Shown: positions 35,396 to 46,890, counted from the first letter of the stretch. The stretch is DNA of 64,000 nucleotides from Abscondita cerata (GCA_030710515.1 JALBCR010000617.1:248001-312000); one strand, 5' to 3'. Numbers and translations are program-made. Notes: a model not told the origin generated them from the letters alone.

Positions 35396-35935
35396 AAATA
35401 GCCTGCCAGAAACTATCAACAAAAGGAGTCTACTAAATTGACTGTTCATGCAGAAAGATGAAACTGGACGCAACATAAAATGTAGATTGAAGGAACATCA
35501 CCGAAGTCCAGAGCGGTAGATAAATCAGCAATTGCAGAACACCTACACAAAAAAGGAAAACACATTATCAACTTCAAGGAAGCCAAAGTTCTATCCACAG
35601 ACCAACAACTAGCTAGGTATCCAAGTATAATCAGAGAATCTCTGAAATTATGAAAAATAAAATACCTTCAATCGAAGAAATGGTTATCGCTTAAGCAACA
35701 TATGAAACTAACTCTTCACAAAAATAAAGAAAACAATGTCACTACACAATTGGTTAACACCACACGGAAGATCAACCAACCATCAAAGACCAATCACCTG
35801 TCAACTACCAATGGTAGCAGAACAAAGCTTACAACAGGGTTAGCAAAAAGTCAAGCGGAGAACAAAAGAAGGAAGGTCAAACCCGGCTCACTCTGAAGAT
35901 AATAATGTTAATAATGATGTTCTTAACCGTAGTGT
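35396..35935 (+). pseudogene. Penelope-like GIY-YIG fragment (plus)
   Basis: Plus-strand reading includes CRLKEHHRSPERSIKSAIAE, HLHKKGKHIINFKEAKVLST and RYPSIIRESLEI, which match the C-terminal GIY-YIG part of Penelope-like elements, followed by the basic tail starting MKLTLHKNKENNVTTQLVNT. It has stops in between. With the minus fragment it forms a second head-to-head pair. Confidence 0.65.
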
Positions 35936-37309
35936 ATATATTATTTTTTTCCCCCTACTAAATAAAATTAAATTGAATAACGATTTAATCCCTCTTTACC
36001 TAAAATTCAAAGGCCTGAATTCAGGAGTTTCCTAATTCTCCATTCACACTCATAACCTACTTATCTTACCTTAACCTAACTCATAGAAAAATAACCGAAG
36101 GTTATAAAATGGGATCTGTATAGTAAAATGTTGTGTGATATATCTATGGTTGTACCTTATAACGTAGCTCCATCTCTGGTTGGGAGAAAAACTACTCAGC
36201 AGAGATAGGAACCAAATATAAAAATCTAGCAATACGGGGGTAAATTTAAATAATATAAGTTTATTTTGTACGAAACACTAATTATTAATTTATTACAATC
36301 TGGTTTCTCTAAATACATTTAAAAAATTTTTTTTAAATTTATTTGAGAAAATAAAAACATTTCTTTTAAAAAACACACAATTTTTGTCTATAAACGTTAG
36401 CATTAGGCAGTTTCTTTCAAAACATTTCTAAAATAAATCATATCCTCTTAAATCTGCATAATATATTACAAAAATGTTTTACGATTTAAGTAGTATCAGT
36501 ATATATAGTAGTTACTCAAGCAAATTATGCTTCTTATAGGAGATGTTCAGAAGAAAACACCATGTTCATATTCTGCTACGGCGATACTTTTGTTAAGCAA
36601 TAATAATGAACATGGTGTTTTCTTGAACCACCATCTTGAACGTCTCCTTTTCAGTTTGCAGTAGCGGAGTGTAGTAAAAATAAAAATAAACTTATCGATC
36701 TGCAAGTAAGTAACTTTAAAACACAAATTCGTACCTTTAATAAAACATTCCTTAACGTTATAGAAATAGCGGAAAGATTGTTGTTCCTAAAATCTTTTTC
36801 CCCCTTTTTGCCGGATAGAACCAAATAAATTTTCTTCATTGCCTTAATCTTAACTTGCATTAAAGTGGAGAATAATCCTTAAAACTTTTCACAGTTATAA
36901 TAAAGGTCTTCATTGTTGTTGAAACTGCTCATTTTTGTTTTAGAATATAATAAGTTATACAAATACCAATACGAATGCCAATGGGTATTATTATAATTTA
37001 TATGACTAGTTTTGTCTGGATATATCATCGTCAGTATTTTGTGTGAAAACGTCATAAGTTAATCTAAGACACAAACGATTCATTTCTGTACTGCTTTTAA
37101 AACTTCACTTTTTAAAAGTCACTTCCATATCTATAGTAGGTAATTACTGTAATAAAGTTATTCGTTGGATATCATCATTGACACCAACTACATTTAAGAA
37201 ACAAGCAAAGAATTTATTAAATGCAAATTGAATATACTGCACCGGATAAAAAGGATAAAGTAAAGTTGTTGAAGTAAATAAAAGATCTGAAAGGGATCGA
37301 AATTTAAAA
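35936..37309. other. AT-rich intergenic with one hairpin
   Basis: No gene. At 36538-36652 a hairpin is formed by GATGTTCAGAAGAAAACACC / GGTGTTTTCTTGAAC-type arms around CATGTTCAT / ATGAACATG, flanked by AGGAGA / TCTCCT. It looks like a very small foldback unit. Confidence 0.55.
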
Positions 37310-38250
37310 AATTGAATATTAAGATAAAGAAGAAAAGACAACAGAAATACAAATGAATATGGAAATTAAATATAAAGATGAAGAAACTAAAATGTCAGTA
37401 GAAATAAATATGGAAAAACAAATTGAACATGACAATAGAGAAGAAACTAAAATAAAGCAAGTACACCAAAAAAAAAGAACAGTTTGAAAATTGAAAACGA
37501 CACGAACATAGAAGAAGAACACGGTAGAATGGACATGGAAATTATAAAAAAAAATTAATATGTAGAACAAGATGAAGATATACTAAAGAAACAAGTGAAA
37601 GCAGAAATTGAAATCAAAGGTAAAGTTAAATGGAAAATAGCGGAAGAAAGTACTATGAAGAATAAGGGAATAGAAGATATCGTGTTGAACATAGAAGATA
37701 ACACTGAAAAAAACAAGAAGAAAATTAAAATTAGAAATGAAAATACAGAAGTAAGAAGTAAAATAATAATGAAGAAGAAGAAGAGTGAAATGTGATTAGC
37801 ACAACATGATGGAAAGAATACTGAAGAAAGCAAGAAAAAGGAAAATTAGAAATAAAAATGAAGAAGTAAGAAATAAATTAATAATATAAGAAGAGTAAAA
37901 TGTGATTAGCACAACGTAAAGGAAAGTTCAAAGGAAAGAATAAATGCAAAATATGAATTACAGAATTAAATTAAAACGTAAAAATAAAAAAAAGGAAACA
38001 TCAACAGGAAATAGAAAGAAGAAAAGTACACTAAGATGAAGAGGAAAAAGGAAGTGTCCCAGAGAAAGGGAACAACAATGGACGGTTGCAAATTAAACAT
38101 TAATTAGAAAGAAAAACAAATTAAAAATTGAAATTTGCCAGACCTGCGACATGAATAGGATAGTTAAAAAATTAAGATTAGAATTATGGGAAGATGAAAT
38201 ATAGGATAGGAATTATTAAGGTAGGAAATTATAGGTCAACTAATGTGAAG
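37310..38250 (+). repeat. Purine-rich region with a 110-bp direct repeat
   Basis: The + strand is strongly A/G-rich and reads Lys/Glu/Ile-rich in short frames (for example 37595-37795). A block ending AAATGTGATTAGCACAAC at 37791-37805 recurs at 37901-37915, so about 110 bases are tandemly duplicated with divergence. It may be decayed low-complexity coding sequence or a satellite-like patch. No protein family is recognisable. Confidence 0.6.
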
Positions 38251-39391
38251 AAACAGCCTCTATTTTAATGGAAAAGTAGAAAATCTATATATTAATTACT
38301 AAAGATTTTGGGACTGTAAACGCTAAGGCTTTTTTGTTTCTGGGTTAATCCAGACAAATGTGGTATCATTCAACTTGCAATTAAATGGGGAAGTGTCTAA
38401 AGGGTAGTACATTTCAAAATTTATAATTGTCTATTTTTAAACTCAGGTCAAAGTTGAAAAATTGGCTATATTGTACCATTTGATAGACAAAACTCAAAAA
38501 CTACGCATCCAAAATGCTTCATATTTGAAATATAATTACGTTATAACTTAAGAAAAGTATTAACGTGTATTCAAAAAAAATATCTAATGGGAGGTCAAAT
38601 AAGGTCAAAGGTTACTGTTCGGACATAACGTATGTATGGCACATGTATTATGTATAATTCGTATATGCTGAAAAAAGTAATGGAGGACGGAAGCTTTACA
38701 ACTAGAAATATTGTTTATCGTGAAGTTTTATGTTAATATTATTATGCTGTGTCAATTTTTATAACTACTATCTCTGTAAATAAATTAGTTTGTATGCAAT
38801 ACAAACGGGTTTGCTAGTTAATAATATTTCGAAAAATAATGATTTTTGTAATAAACAACCTCACACAAATTTTCTAATTTCTTAATGATAAATTAGTTCA
38901 AGTAATAAAAATAGGGGTTACCATTTGAAAAACGAAAATTTTAGCAGTTTTTTTTCATATTAAATTTTCTACATCTTTTCGAACGCTTTGTTTAAATTTT
39001 TATTACAGTACACCTTCTTCTATGAGAAAAAAAATTCAAACCAAATAATTATGTGTTGTATATAAGAAAAAAGTACCATTATTTTCTGAACCGAAAACTT
39101 AAATTTTGACATAAAAGTTCAAATATCTGAAGAACTATTGGATGTAAGTGTATAATTTTATTCACAAAAAGTATTCATAATGTTATACAAAATCTGAAAA
39201 TGTAATAATATACAGGGTTTTCCATTTGAAATAAGGACATCTACTTCCGGGATAACCGGAAGAACCGCCATCTTGAAAATATTTTAGCCGAGTGTTCCTT
39301 AATCTTGTAAGCTTAGTACCAAATTTTTTCAAATTTTTGGTACCACTGGTTCCTGAGATATTTCTAATTGAATGTTTATCTGCCGCACTCT
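38251..39391. other. AT-rich intergenic, no gene seen
   Basis: No coding region recognised. CAGGGTTTTCCATTTGAAAT at 39213 resembles an insect mariner-like MITE end, but I could not find its partner. Confidence 0.45.
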
Positions 39392-40709
39392 GTATAAAGT
39401 ATGGTTCAGAGTATACTTGAATAGGGTATTTGTTGGCGGTCCTACGTGATACAACGTTTTCAAATCGCTATTTTTGTTTTACCAATCGTTGTTCAGACAA
39501 AAAATGTAACAAAAACTTCTCGACAATTTATTGACAGGCTCTTTGATAGTACAAGAAATTTTATATATCAGTTTTTAAGTTAAAAAAATTTAAAACAAAT
39601 AAGTTATTTTACTAACGCCTCGCCAGCAAACTTTTAAGCTCAACAATTATATTGCTTAACTCCAAGTGAAATATATTATTTTTTCTTCAAGCGTTTATTG
39701 GTAGTTTTCATGGGTTATTTTCAAACTTTCGAGATTCTCAGGTGTTATAGTGACGTTTTATTCTCGACGAATCAAGTTGGTACGTTACTGTTACATTCAT
39801 AATATGACATAACGAAGTACCAACCTCTAAATAGTTGTGAAAACAAAAGAACTGTTGTTTTTAATGTTTAGACAGTAAAAAGCGTTTTTCCACGACATAG
39901 TTAGAAAACGGACGTTCCTTCTCTACAAATAGTGAGAAAATTTCGTTTTTCCTCACTAGCAAGGAAAATAATGTCGTGTTACAAAAATGCCTGTTTAAAA
40001 AAATGTAAGAATGTATTATTAGAATTGTAAGTATGCGCCTAGTACTTAGTTAAACAATTTAATTTAGTATTAAATCAGGTTTGTTTAATTTAATATCTTA
40101 TATTTCGACTCTTAAAAATTGCTGCCCTACATTTATTGGTTAGAATTACTCGTCTGCGCTATGACAGGTTGAGACCACACCGATACTACAGAATACTGTA
40201 GCGAGACTATTGGGACCCACCTATTATCAACTTTTTGCTTTTACTACGAAAATGTGACAAAATTCTGTAACAATAAGTTACGTTTACAATATTACTTCTT
40301 TCATTAGGTTGTTTTTTTTGGGAAATGTCGTGGAAAAAATGTTGTGTCTAACACATGAGGAAAGCCTTTTTCCACTCTCACTCTAACTCGAGCTCGAGTG
40401 GGAAAGAGTGGGAAAAGAATCGCTTTCCTCACTTGTTGGACAAATAACTATTTTAGCGTCTGCCAGTAGTTCAACAATATGCCGTTTTATTGTCGCTTGA
40501 AGAAAAAAGATTTTTTAATCTAAGATAAAAATTTCGCTGCAGTCTCAAACCGTCTGTTAATAAATTGTCGACAAGTTTTTGTTGCATATTCAGAACAACG
40601 GCGGATTGGATAGTCATTTTCTGTTATAAGCGATTGCAAACGTTAGGTATATCACGTTGGGCCACAACAAATACGCTTTTCAAGTATACTTTGAACCATA
40701 CTTTGTATA
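39392..40709. mobile_element. 1.3-kb foldback element
   Basis: Ends GTATAAAGTATGGTTCAGAG and the reverse partner CTTTGAACCATACTTTGTATA. Inverted similarity continues through GTATACTTGAATAGGGTATTTG, ACGTGATA, CAACAAAAACTT(C/G)TCGACAA and TTGCCAGTAG-like strings for 200-300 bases per side. A second element with CCACGACAT ends sits in the loop (39885-40338). No coding capacity; the plus frame 40565-40798 is inside the arm. Confidence 0.7.
39885..40338. mobile_element. Nested MITE with CCACGACAT termini
   Basis: TTTTTCCACGACAT at the left end and ATGTCGTGGAAAAA at the right end. It resembles the terminal motif of the element at 17640-17987. Nothing coding inside. Confidence 0.55.
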
Positions 40710-41358
40710 TGCAAAGAGTCAGACAGTATAAAGTCATGTTGCAAAATCAGTCATTGATGCCGGTGTATATGGTAGTGAGATTGAGATCCGGAAAATGACA
40801 TCTTGCAAAAGCGTGATGATTAAGCGAGCGGGTACGACAGTTAACCAGGCATGGCTCTCCTTCCTTTAAGAAGCAAAAGAACAGGGCTTGCTGGCGATGT
40901 AGTGAGAGAGTTCCTAATTGATTAAATCATTATGTTGTTCCAATTTTTTGATCAGTGGGGTTTGGGGGGAAAACTTTTTGATTCTCATCTATTTGTCGCG
41001 TCCTTGTAAAAGGCAAGATCATCAGGTGAGAACAGTAAGGATACATTAAAGAAAAGAGGATTGATAAGTATGACACTTTCCTAATTCCAATTCCTCCAAA
41101 CTTAATAGGAAGTGATAATAATTTTTACTTTTATTTGACGTCTAAGCTTAAGCTCACCTACAGTTTGATTTACTTTTACTTTTTGACTTCTATTTTTCTA
41201 ATGTTCATATTTTCAAAACTGTAATTTTTTATTCTAGTAGATGGCGTTTATTAAAAAATGAGCACAAAAGTCATGCAAAAGTCCGTACTGTCAAATAAAT
41301 TTTGATTTTGGAGTGATTATAATTAAAAATGTGTTTAACAAATCAAAATTATAATAAA
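40710..41358. other. Upstream flank of the 41.36-kb gene
   Basis: Intergenic. No core promoter element is clear. The last 100 bases before the ATG are AT-rich. Confidence 0.45.
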
Positions 41359-42281
41359 ATGGACTCTCACACAATTAAAACCGGTGTTCATTTTACATTT
41401 GGGGATTTATTTAATGTAGAAAATGGTACACCTATACCTAAACAAAATAATTTCGATCTCTTTCAAAAATGGTAATTTTATTATTATTCAATCTTAATTA
41501 TTTACTAATACGAATAAGTTTTTAGATTCCAACATTCCAATTGCCGAGAATTTATAGTACAGATCTTATATTACTTACTCACGTGTTCTTACTGGTATTT
41601 GCGCAAATAGCGTTCTTTTCTTTTAATTTTATACCGGAAGTTCAAAATTTCAAAAATTACTTGTAAAACGTACAATACTGTTTCTTCCAAAAGTTTTTCG
41701 TCGCGTCCCTGTTCTTCATAAAATTTTTGAGATTGCCCTGATAGCAATTTTGACTCAAGTTTGGTAAGAAATTTTAAAAGTTAGTTTTTAACAAAATTAA
41801 TTTTGTTTGCAGTAACTGGTGTATAACTTTGTTACTTTTTATTATTAAAAGTAAAATATTTTTTAAGCCAAACAAAATGGAAAATGAGTTGAAAATTGAT
41901 AAAAATCTCAGCAGTAAAGAAAAGGTAAAAACTTCTAAAAGTGGTCTACTGAATATTAACAGAAACGTGAATAAAGAAAACATCATAAGTCGATTACAGA
42001 GTACCATAGTTTACAAAAAAAGAAAAAAGTTTAAAAATGGAAACGGTGCTAGAAAATCATTTCAAACTCGTGTCAAGATTAAGTTATTGTACGTATTGCT
42101 ACAGAAAAATTTACAAAAAAGAATTTCGAGTAAGGTCGACAACAGAAACATTGTTTGTGATGATGTCATTTTGTATTATTCTTCGCTCGATATGTTAAAA
42201 TTACAACTTAGACTACGCCAAATTCAGTTGAAGCTTCGACAAAAAAAGCTTCAAGCAATGAGGTTAATGTTGGATCTGTGA
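41359..42281 (+). CDS. Unknown two-exon gene, basic helical C-terminus
   Basis: I do not recognise the product. Exon 1 is 41359-41471 (starts MDSHTIKTGVHFTFGDLFNV). A 341-bp GT-AG intron (GTAATT ... TTTGCAG) joins it in phase to exon 2, 41813-42281, giving 193 residues. Skipping the splice would stop exon 1 after QKW. The middle is Lys/Asn-rich (KIDKNLSSKEKVKTSKSG). The end (MLKLQLRLRQIQLKLRQKKL) is a strongly basic, Leu-heptad-like helix that could dimerise or bind nucleic acid. AATAAA follows at 42287, six bases after the stop. No signal peptide is seen; the CNWCITLLLFII stretch after the splice is hydrophobic but short. The in-phase splice and poly(A) signal favour a real gene. Starting at the internal MENELKIDKN is an alternative. 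Confidence 0.55.
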
Positions 42282-42837
42282 AATCAATAAAAAAACATGT
42301 GCTTTGTAACTTATTTTTGATTTACTTGATCTCAAAGAAAAATGTTTTTGGTTTTATATATAACCCCACTCATTCATATAGTGTTTTGGGAAATTCTTAT
42401 ATTCAGATTTTAAACTAAATGGGTCATTTTATAGTACAATCAAATGAACTTTATGCTGAGAAATATTGGGGATAATTTATATATTTTCTAAATTTTCACA
42501 AGCAAAAATGTTAATATAAGGGTTTTGTCAGTTTGTGGACATTTATACTAGTGCTATGTTTTAACTGAAAAGATCATTTTGAACGTACTTTGAATTTTGA
42601 CCTTTTGTTTCATATTAATTGTGGTTCTGAGTTGTGTCCATTTTATTTCGTTGATTTATGTGAGTTATACTCCTCGTTTTTTGTAAGTACTTTGATCTTT
42701 GGATTCGGAAAAATAAAAAATAAGAAAAAAATAAATGATGATAAAGAGAATAAAACCAAAAGGGAAATATAAGGATTTGAGAATCTAACATGAGACTATG
42801 TTCATTGTAAATAGAAACGAAATTGTAACGAATATTT
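42282..42837. other. 3' flank, no further gene seen
   Basis: AT-rich. Open frames on both strands here (42590-42772 plus, 42615-42837 minus) are low-complexity. Only the start of the minus frame belongs to the transposase relic listed next. Confidence 0.45.
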
Positions 42838-43050
42838 TTCAGAAAACTGTTTTGAAAATAATTTTCAAAGGTTTCGGTTTCCATCCAACCATTTTTGTGC
42901 CTGAGTATGTTATTCCTATACATCCTTTTTGAAAGCCATATATCCCACACGTTTTTCCCTTAAAAAACAATTTGCGGCTGTCATTTTTTCCCAACAACGT
43001 TTGCTCCCATCAATACAGTAACGTTTTCTTTTCCTGGTCCGCTTGTTACC
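42838..43050 (-). pseudogene. Jerky/pogo-type DDE transposase fragment
   Basis: The minus strand, in two frames, reads SGPGKENVTVLMGANVVGKK, a stop, QPQIVF, a stop, GKNVWDIWLSKRMY, then KNGWMETETFENYFQNSFLK. This is the DDE_1 block of Jerky/Tigger-like proteins (relatives: VTVL..ANAAG...P.V.FKGK, NGWM....F..WF). Several in-frame stops make it a relic. No element ends found. Confidence 0.7.
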
Positions 43051-43341
43051 CTTTGAGCAACTGTTCAATTTTAGCCAACAACTTTTATTATTAGGAAATG
43101 ATATTGAATGTTTAGAAGTTGTTTTAATAACAATATATCTATAAAGCATTTCAACGCTTTTGCCAAAATGGCGTCTGTGGGGCAAACAAACCTTTGTTTT
43201 CATTAGAATGTGTGTAATTTCTGTTGATTTTTTGTACTTTTAGTGGTGGTTTTAATTAAGTTAGTTATAGAATCTGTGAAAGAGTATTTTAACTCAATTT
43301 ATGTGTAAAATACAAATAATGAGGATTCTAAGAAACTTACC

Positions 43342-43398
43342 ACTGTCACGATTTTCTCTACTGCCACAGTTCACTATACAACCAAATGCTGGCATTAT
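43342..43398 (-). CDS. Possible first exon of a THAP-domain protein
   Basis: The minus strand reads MPAFGCIVNCGSRENRDSG followed at once by GTAAGT. This is the usual opening of a THAP zinc finger (C-x2-4-C near the N-terminus) with a splice donor at the family's common position. No continuing exon with the C-x2-H half is identifiable downstream; the Jerky-like relic lies there instead. It could be an orphan exon of a broken gene or of a distant one. Confidence 0.35.
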
Positions 43399-43844
43399 GG
43401 TACATTACAAATCAATTAAAAGTATAAATTATATTAAAATCCTATAACTCAATGATAAAATCCATCTAATTATACGTAAGTTTGCCCTACAGTAGCCATT
43501 TTTAAAGGTCTTTGACAGCTATCTGACAGCGCATTGAAATGCCTTATTCAGAGGATGGAATAGTTATTTACCTAACGAGTTCTCAAAAAAGTTAGGTATA
43601 TTATTTTATGTAACGAGTAACTGTAGTAATAATTTATAAATAAATAAATTCACACCTGCTTAGTTTTTGTGTTTACAAGAAATTTGAGTTGGTAGCACTG
43701 TCCCGCCGATCTGTCAACTAATACCAACCTAACAAAAATTTTCCTACTCCCTCGGAAACTAAAAAACACCGCGGTGCGGGAAATGGAACTTCCCGTGCAT
43801 CGAGAATAACTGGGAAATCAGTAATCTTAGGCTATGAGTACAAA

Positions 43845-44120
43845 AAAGTTTTTTTCTACAACCGATACAGGAAGTAGGCACGTTGCGCTTGCATTAACAT
43901 CACAAAGTTGTCATTTGCTGAGGAGTGTCATTTTGTCGCTCGTGGGCAATTAAGAGACTGGCTATCTCTTAAAATCGGCAATGAATTTAACGCTCGCATA
44001 GAACACAATATTTTTTCTACAACCGATCAGCCAGCATTTCCTTCAATGACAACTTTGCGTTGTCAAATGCAAGCGCAAAGTGCCTACTTTTATATCGATT
44101 GTAGAAAAAAATCTTGTGTG
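43845..44120. mobile_element. MITE with TTTTTCTACAACCGAT termini
   Basis: The left end TTTTTCTACAACCGATACAG and the right end ATCGATTGTAGAAAAAAATC are inverted, extending inward through GTAGGCAC, TTGCGCTTGCATT and CACAAAGTTGTCATT. A third copy of the TTTTTCTACAACCGATCAG string is inside at about 44013-44033, suggesting a partial duplication. The plus frame 43908-44189 is not a gene. Confidence 0.65.
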
Positions 44121-44214
44121 CTCCCGCTTAACCTAGCGTTACATAAATCATTGCAAAAAACCAGGAAAAGGAAGATGGTAAGAGTATAAGAGTTGTTCCT
44201 TTAAAATTTGAAAT

Positions 44215-44500
44215 ACCGTCATATGATCAACATTAAACTCGAAAGCAATCTTTCTAGTACAGATAGTAGGTTGTTCTTCAACCAAATTAAGTACTGCTTT
44301 TTTAAGCTGTGGTGTTCTAACTTCTCGATGGCGACCACAATCCTGCGTTCTTTTGTTGAATGAACCATATTCTCGTAATCGTTGATGAAGTCGGCCAAAT
44401 ATTCTATGCGAAGGAAGTTGCGCTTAAAGATACAGAATATCTTCTAGAAGCTTATAACTCATTCCCCTGCGACATCCTGTAAACGTAATGCATATCAGCC
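44215..44500 (-). pseudogene. DUF4817-type transposase N-terminal relic
   Basis: The minus strand starts MADMHYVYRMSQGNE with stops, then in another frame HRIFGRLHQRLREYGSFNKR, GRHREVRTPQLKKAVLNLVE and QPTICTRKIAFEFNVDHMT, matching the helix-turn-helix half of DUF4817/mariner-like transposases. The pogo-like element at 44520 inserted just upstream of its start. No catalytic part remains. Confidence 0.65.
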
Positions 44501-44519
44501 ATTTTCTCTCATTTGTGTA

Positions 44520-46888
44520 CCGTAATTTGGGGCGAAATTGACTTTGCGGGGTGACATCGATCACCAGATCATTCATCAGAAATTTCAAATTTAGCCCTAA
44601 AATCAATGAGATGTCAAAATTTGCTCGCACATGGAACTATTCGTGAAGCTTCTGTTGTATCATGTGTATAATTGCTGCGGCTTGTTTGACTCGTGTTTTT
44701 GCAAATAAGGTGAGTTAAGATTGTACTAGTATAATGATAGGTTTTAGACTGTCTGGAACTTTTCATGACATTATCAAAGTAATGAGGATTAACGTAATTT
44801 ACTGTAAACACGTATGACAAATCATGTTTTGGCCCGGGATATCTTAGGTTAGAACGTTCCTGCTTCTTCTGGGAGAGCGGGAATTTCAAAATTAATTTCT
44901 TGGGTTCAAATTGATCATATATCTGGGGCTAAATTGATCGCTGATCAATTACTCCCCACTATTTACAATAATGTTACAATGCGTTTTCTCATTATTCCAG
45001 TTCGCTTAACAATGGTTCGTGACTACGAAAGGAAACCAGGTGCTAGGAAATATAAAGACTATTCTTTGGATACTGTAGAGCAAGCTTTGAAAAGAATCAC
45101 AGAAACTGGGTCGAGTCTGAGGAGAGCTTCTTCATCGTTCAATGTAGCTTACAGGACATTGTACAATAAGATGAAAGGAATCCATATTAAGAAGAATGGA
45201 GGCCAAACAGCATTTTCTGAAACAGAGGAGAAGATGTTTCTATCTGCTGCTAGTATTTGCGGGGGAGTGGGATTTCCTCTTGAAGTCAAAGACCTGAGAC
45301 ATTTAGCCAAAAACTATTTAGAGAGTAGATGCCGTACTGTAAGCTCTTTCACTAACAATCTACCAGGTAACGACTGGGTGTATTCGCTGCTAAAGCGTCA
45401 TAAGAATGCAGTTGTTAAGAAAGTTGCTGCCAATATAAAAACGATCTCGGGCATCTGTTTCGAAGAAGACAATAACAGATTAATTTGACGTTTTTAACTA
45501 CGATGAGACAAATCTTCAAGATAATCCAGGTAATAAAAAGATGTTATTCCGACGTGGCACGAAGTATCTGGAAAAAGTATGCAACTTCACAAAAAGTGCT
45601 ACTACCATAATGATGTGCGGTTCGGATTCAGGTTGTTGCCTCCTTACATAATCTAAAAATCCGAGAAGATGTGGGTACAGTGGACAGGAAATGGACCCAA
45701 CGGCTTACCATGTTGCAATTAGAGATGCTGTTCATTAGGCTCCAGATATAATAGAACTCACCACAGTTGGATGGATGCTCAAACATTCACTGATTGGTTC
45801 ACAACTTGCTTTTTACCACATGCCCAAAATCTAGAAGGCCGTAAGGTGTTGTTGGGTGACAACTTATCTTCTCATTTTACCGATGAAGTTCTGAACTTAT
45901 GCCAACAGAACAATATTGTCTTTGTATGTTTGTCCAAAAACTCGACTCATCTTACACAACCATTAGATGTGGGTTTTTTTAGGGCATTTAAGAGCTTTTG
46001 GCTACGACTCTTAATGAAATGGACGGGAAATCAAAAGACGGTGCCATTAAACAAGACCTCATTTCTTCTTTCAGAGCCACTGGTATTGTACTATTAGATG
46101 CAGAAAGGGTTTTACAGAAAATACTAGGTGAAGAGTCAGTCGAGGACAATCATGTGCATAGTGTGTTGGTGAATTATCTTCAGCAACAAGAGTACACAGC
46201 TGGACCTAGTAGGCAAAACATTAAAAGACAAAGACTAGAAGTGAAACCAAGTAGAAGTGTAGCAGCATCCAATGAAGCATCGAGTTCAGAGAGTGAACTA
46301 GAACCTGTTTTGGATGACAATTCTGATGACGATCAGACTGAGGAAACTGCAGAGGAAACTGGTTACTTTTCAACTGACAAGATATAGATATGTTACACTC
46401 ATTCATAATATAACTCATGATGAAATTGAGGTAGTTGGACTAAAAACTATCAACGATTCTCGTCGTCAATTCAAACATGTAGTTGATGATGAATTAATAA
46501 TTCTGAGTTTTTCTTCTTTAGAATAACAAAAACCTACTTGGTGATCAATTCCACCCCGTGTGATCAATTTGACCCCGGCTAATTTAAACAACTATAACTT
46601 CTGAAATATTATACCCACAAGCGCCGGGGTCAAATTGATACACATTTCATCCGTTTCAGCGTATTTCTACAGAGTTCAACGAATGTGATCAAATTAGCCT
46701 ATAGGGCTGAAATTGATCAGTAAGATTTTATTTTTTCTTCGAAATATCAGTGAATTTATTTTATCTGTGCAGTATAAATCGGTCCAATATGATGAACCAA
46801 TGTGAAATTATTGAGGGATTAAAAACGAAGAATAAAATTTTTGTAACAAAACCAGAAATAGAATGATCAATTTGGCCCCAAATTATGG
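44520..46888 (+). mobile_element. pogo/Jerky-like DNA transposon, 2.37 kb
   Basis: Ends CCGTAATTTGGGGCGAAATTG and the complement CAATTTGGCCCCAAATTATGG, flanked by TA at 44518-44519 and 46889-46890. A GGGGCNAAATTGATC-like motif recurs in both orientations near both ends (about 44590, 44902, 44925, 46542, 46562, 46624, 46690-46720, 46863), a likely set of transposase-binding sites. One transposase relic occupies the middle. Confidence 0.92.
45012..46387 (+). pseudogene. pogo/Jerky-like transposase, frameshifted
   Basis: Starts MVRDYERKPGARKYKDYSLD. A psq-type helix-turn-helix (DTVEQALKRITETGSSLRRA, then RTLYNKMKG) is followed by a CENP-B-like DNA-binding region (TAFSETEEKMFLSAASICGG, GNDWVYSLLKRHKNAVVKKV). 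The frame stops at 45486-45488. The catalytic domain then continues in other frames: first Asp in FNYDETNLQDNPGNKKMLFR, second Asp in VLLGDNLSSHFTDEVLNLC, third in STHLTQPLDVGFFRAFKSF. It ends with QDLISSFRATGIVLLDAERV and an acidic Ser/Asp/Glu tail to a TAG at 46387. All catalytic positions are visible but about four or five shifts separate them; typical length ~450 residues. Confidence 0.88.
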
Positions 46889-46890
46889 TA

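Noticed and set aside
37310..38250. CRISPR-like or satellite array
   Set aside because: Only two diverged copies of a 110-bp block with no spacer pattern, in a eukaryotic context.
46221..46418. Minus ORF across the pogo-like transposase tail
   Set aside because: Antisense shadow of the acidic C-terminus.
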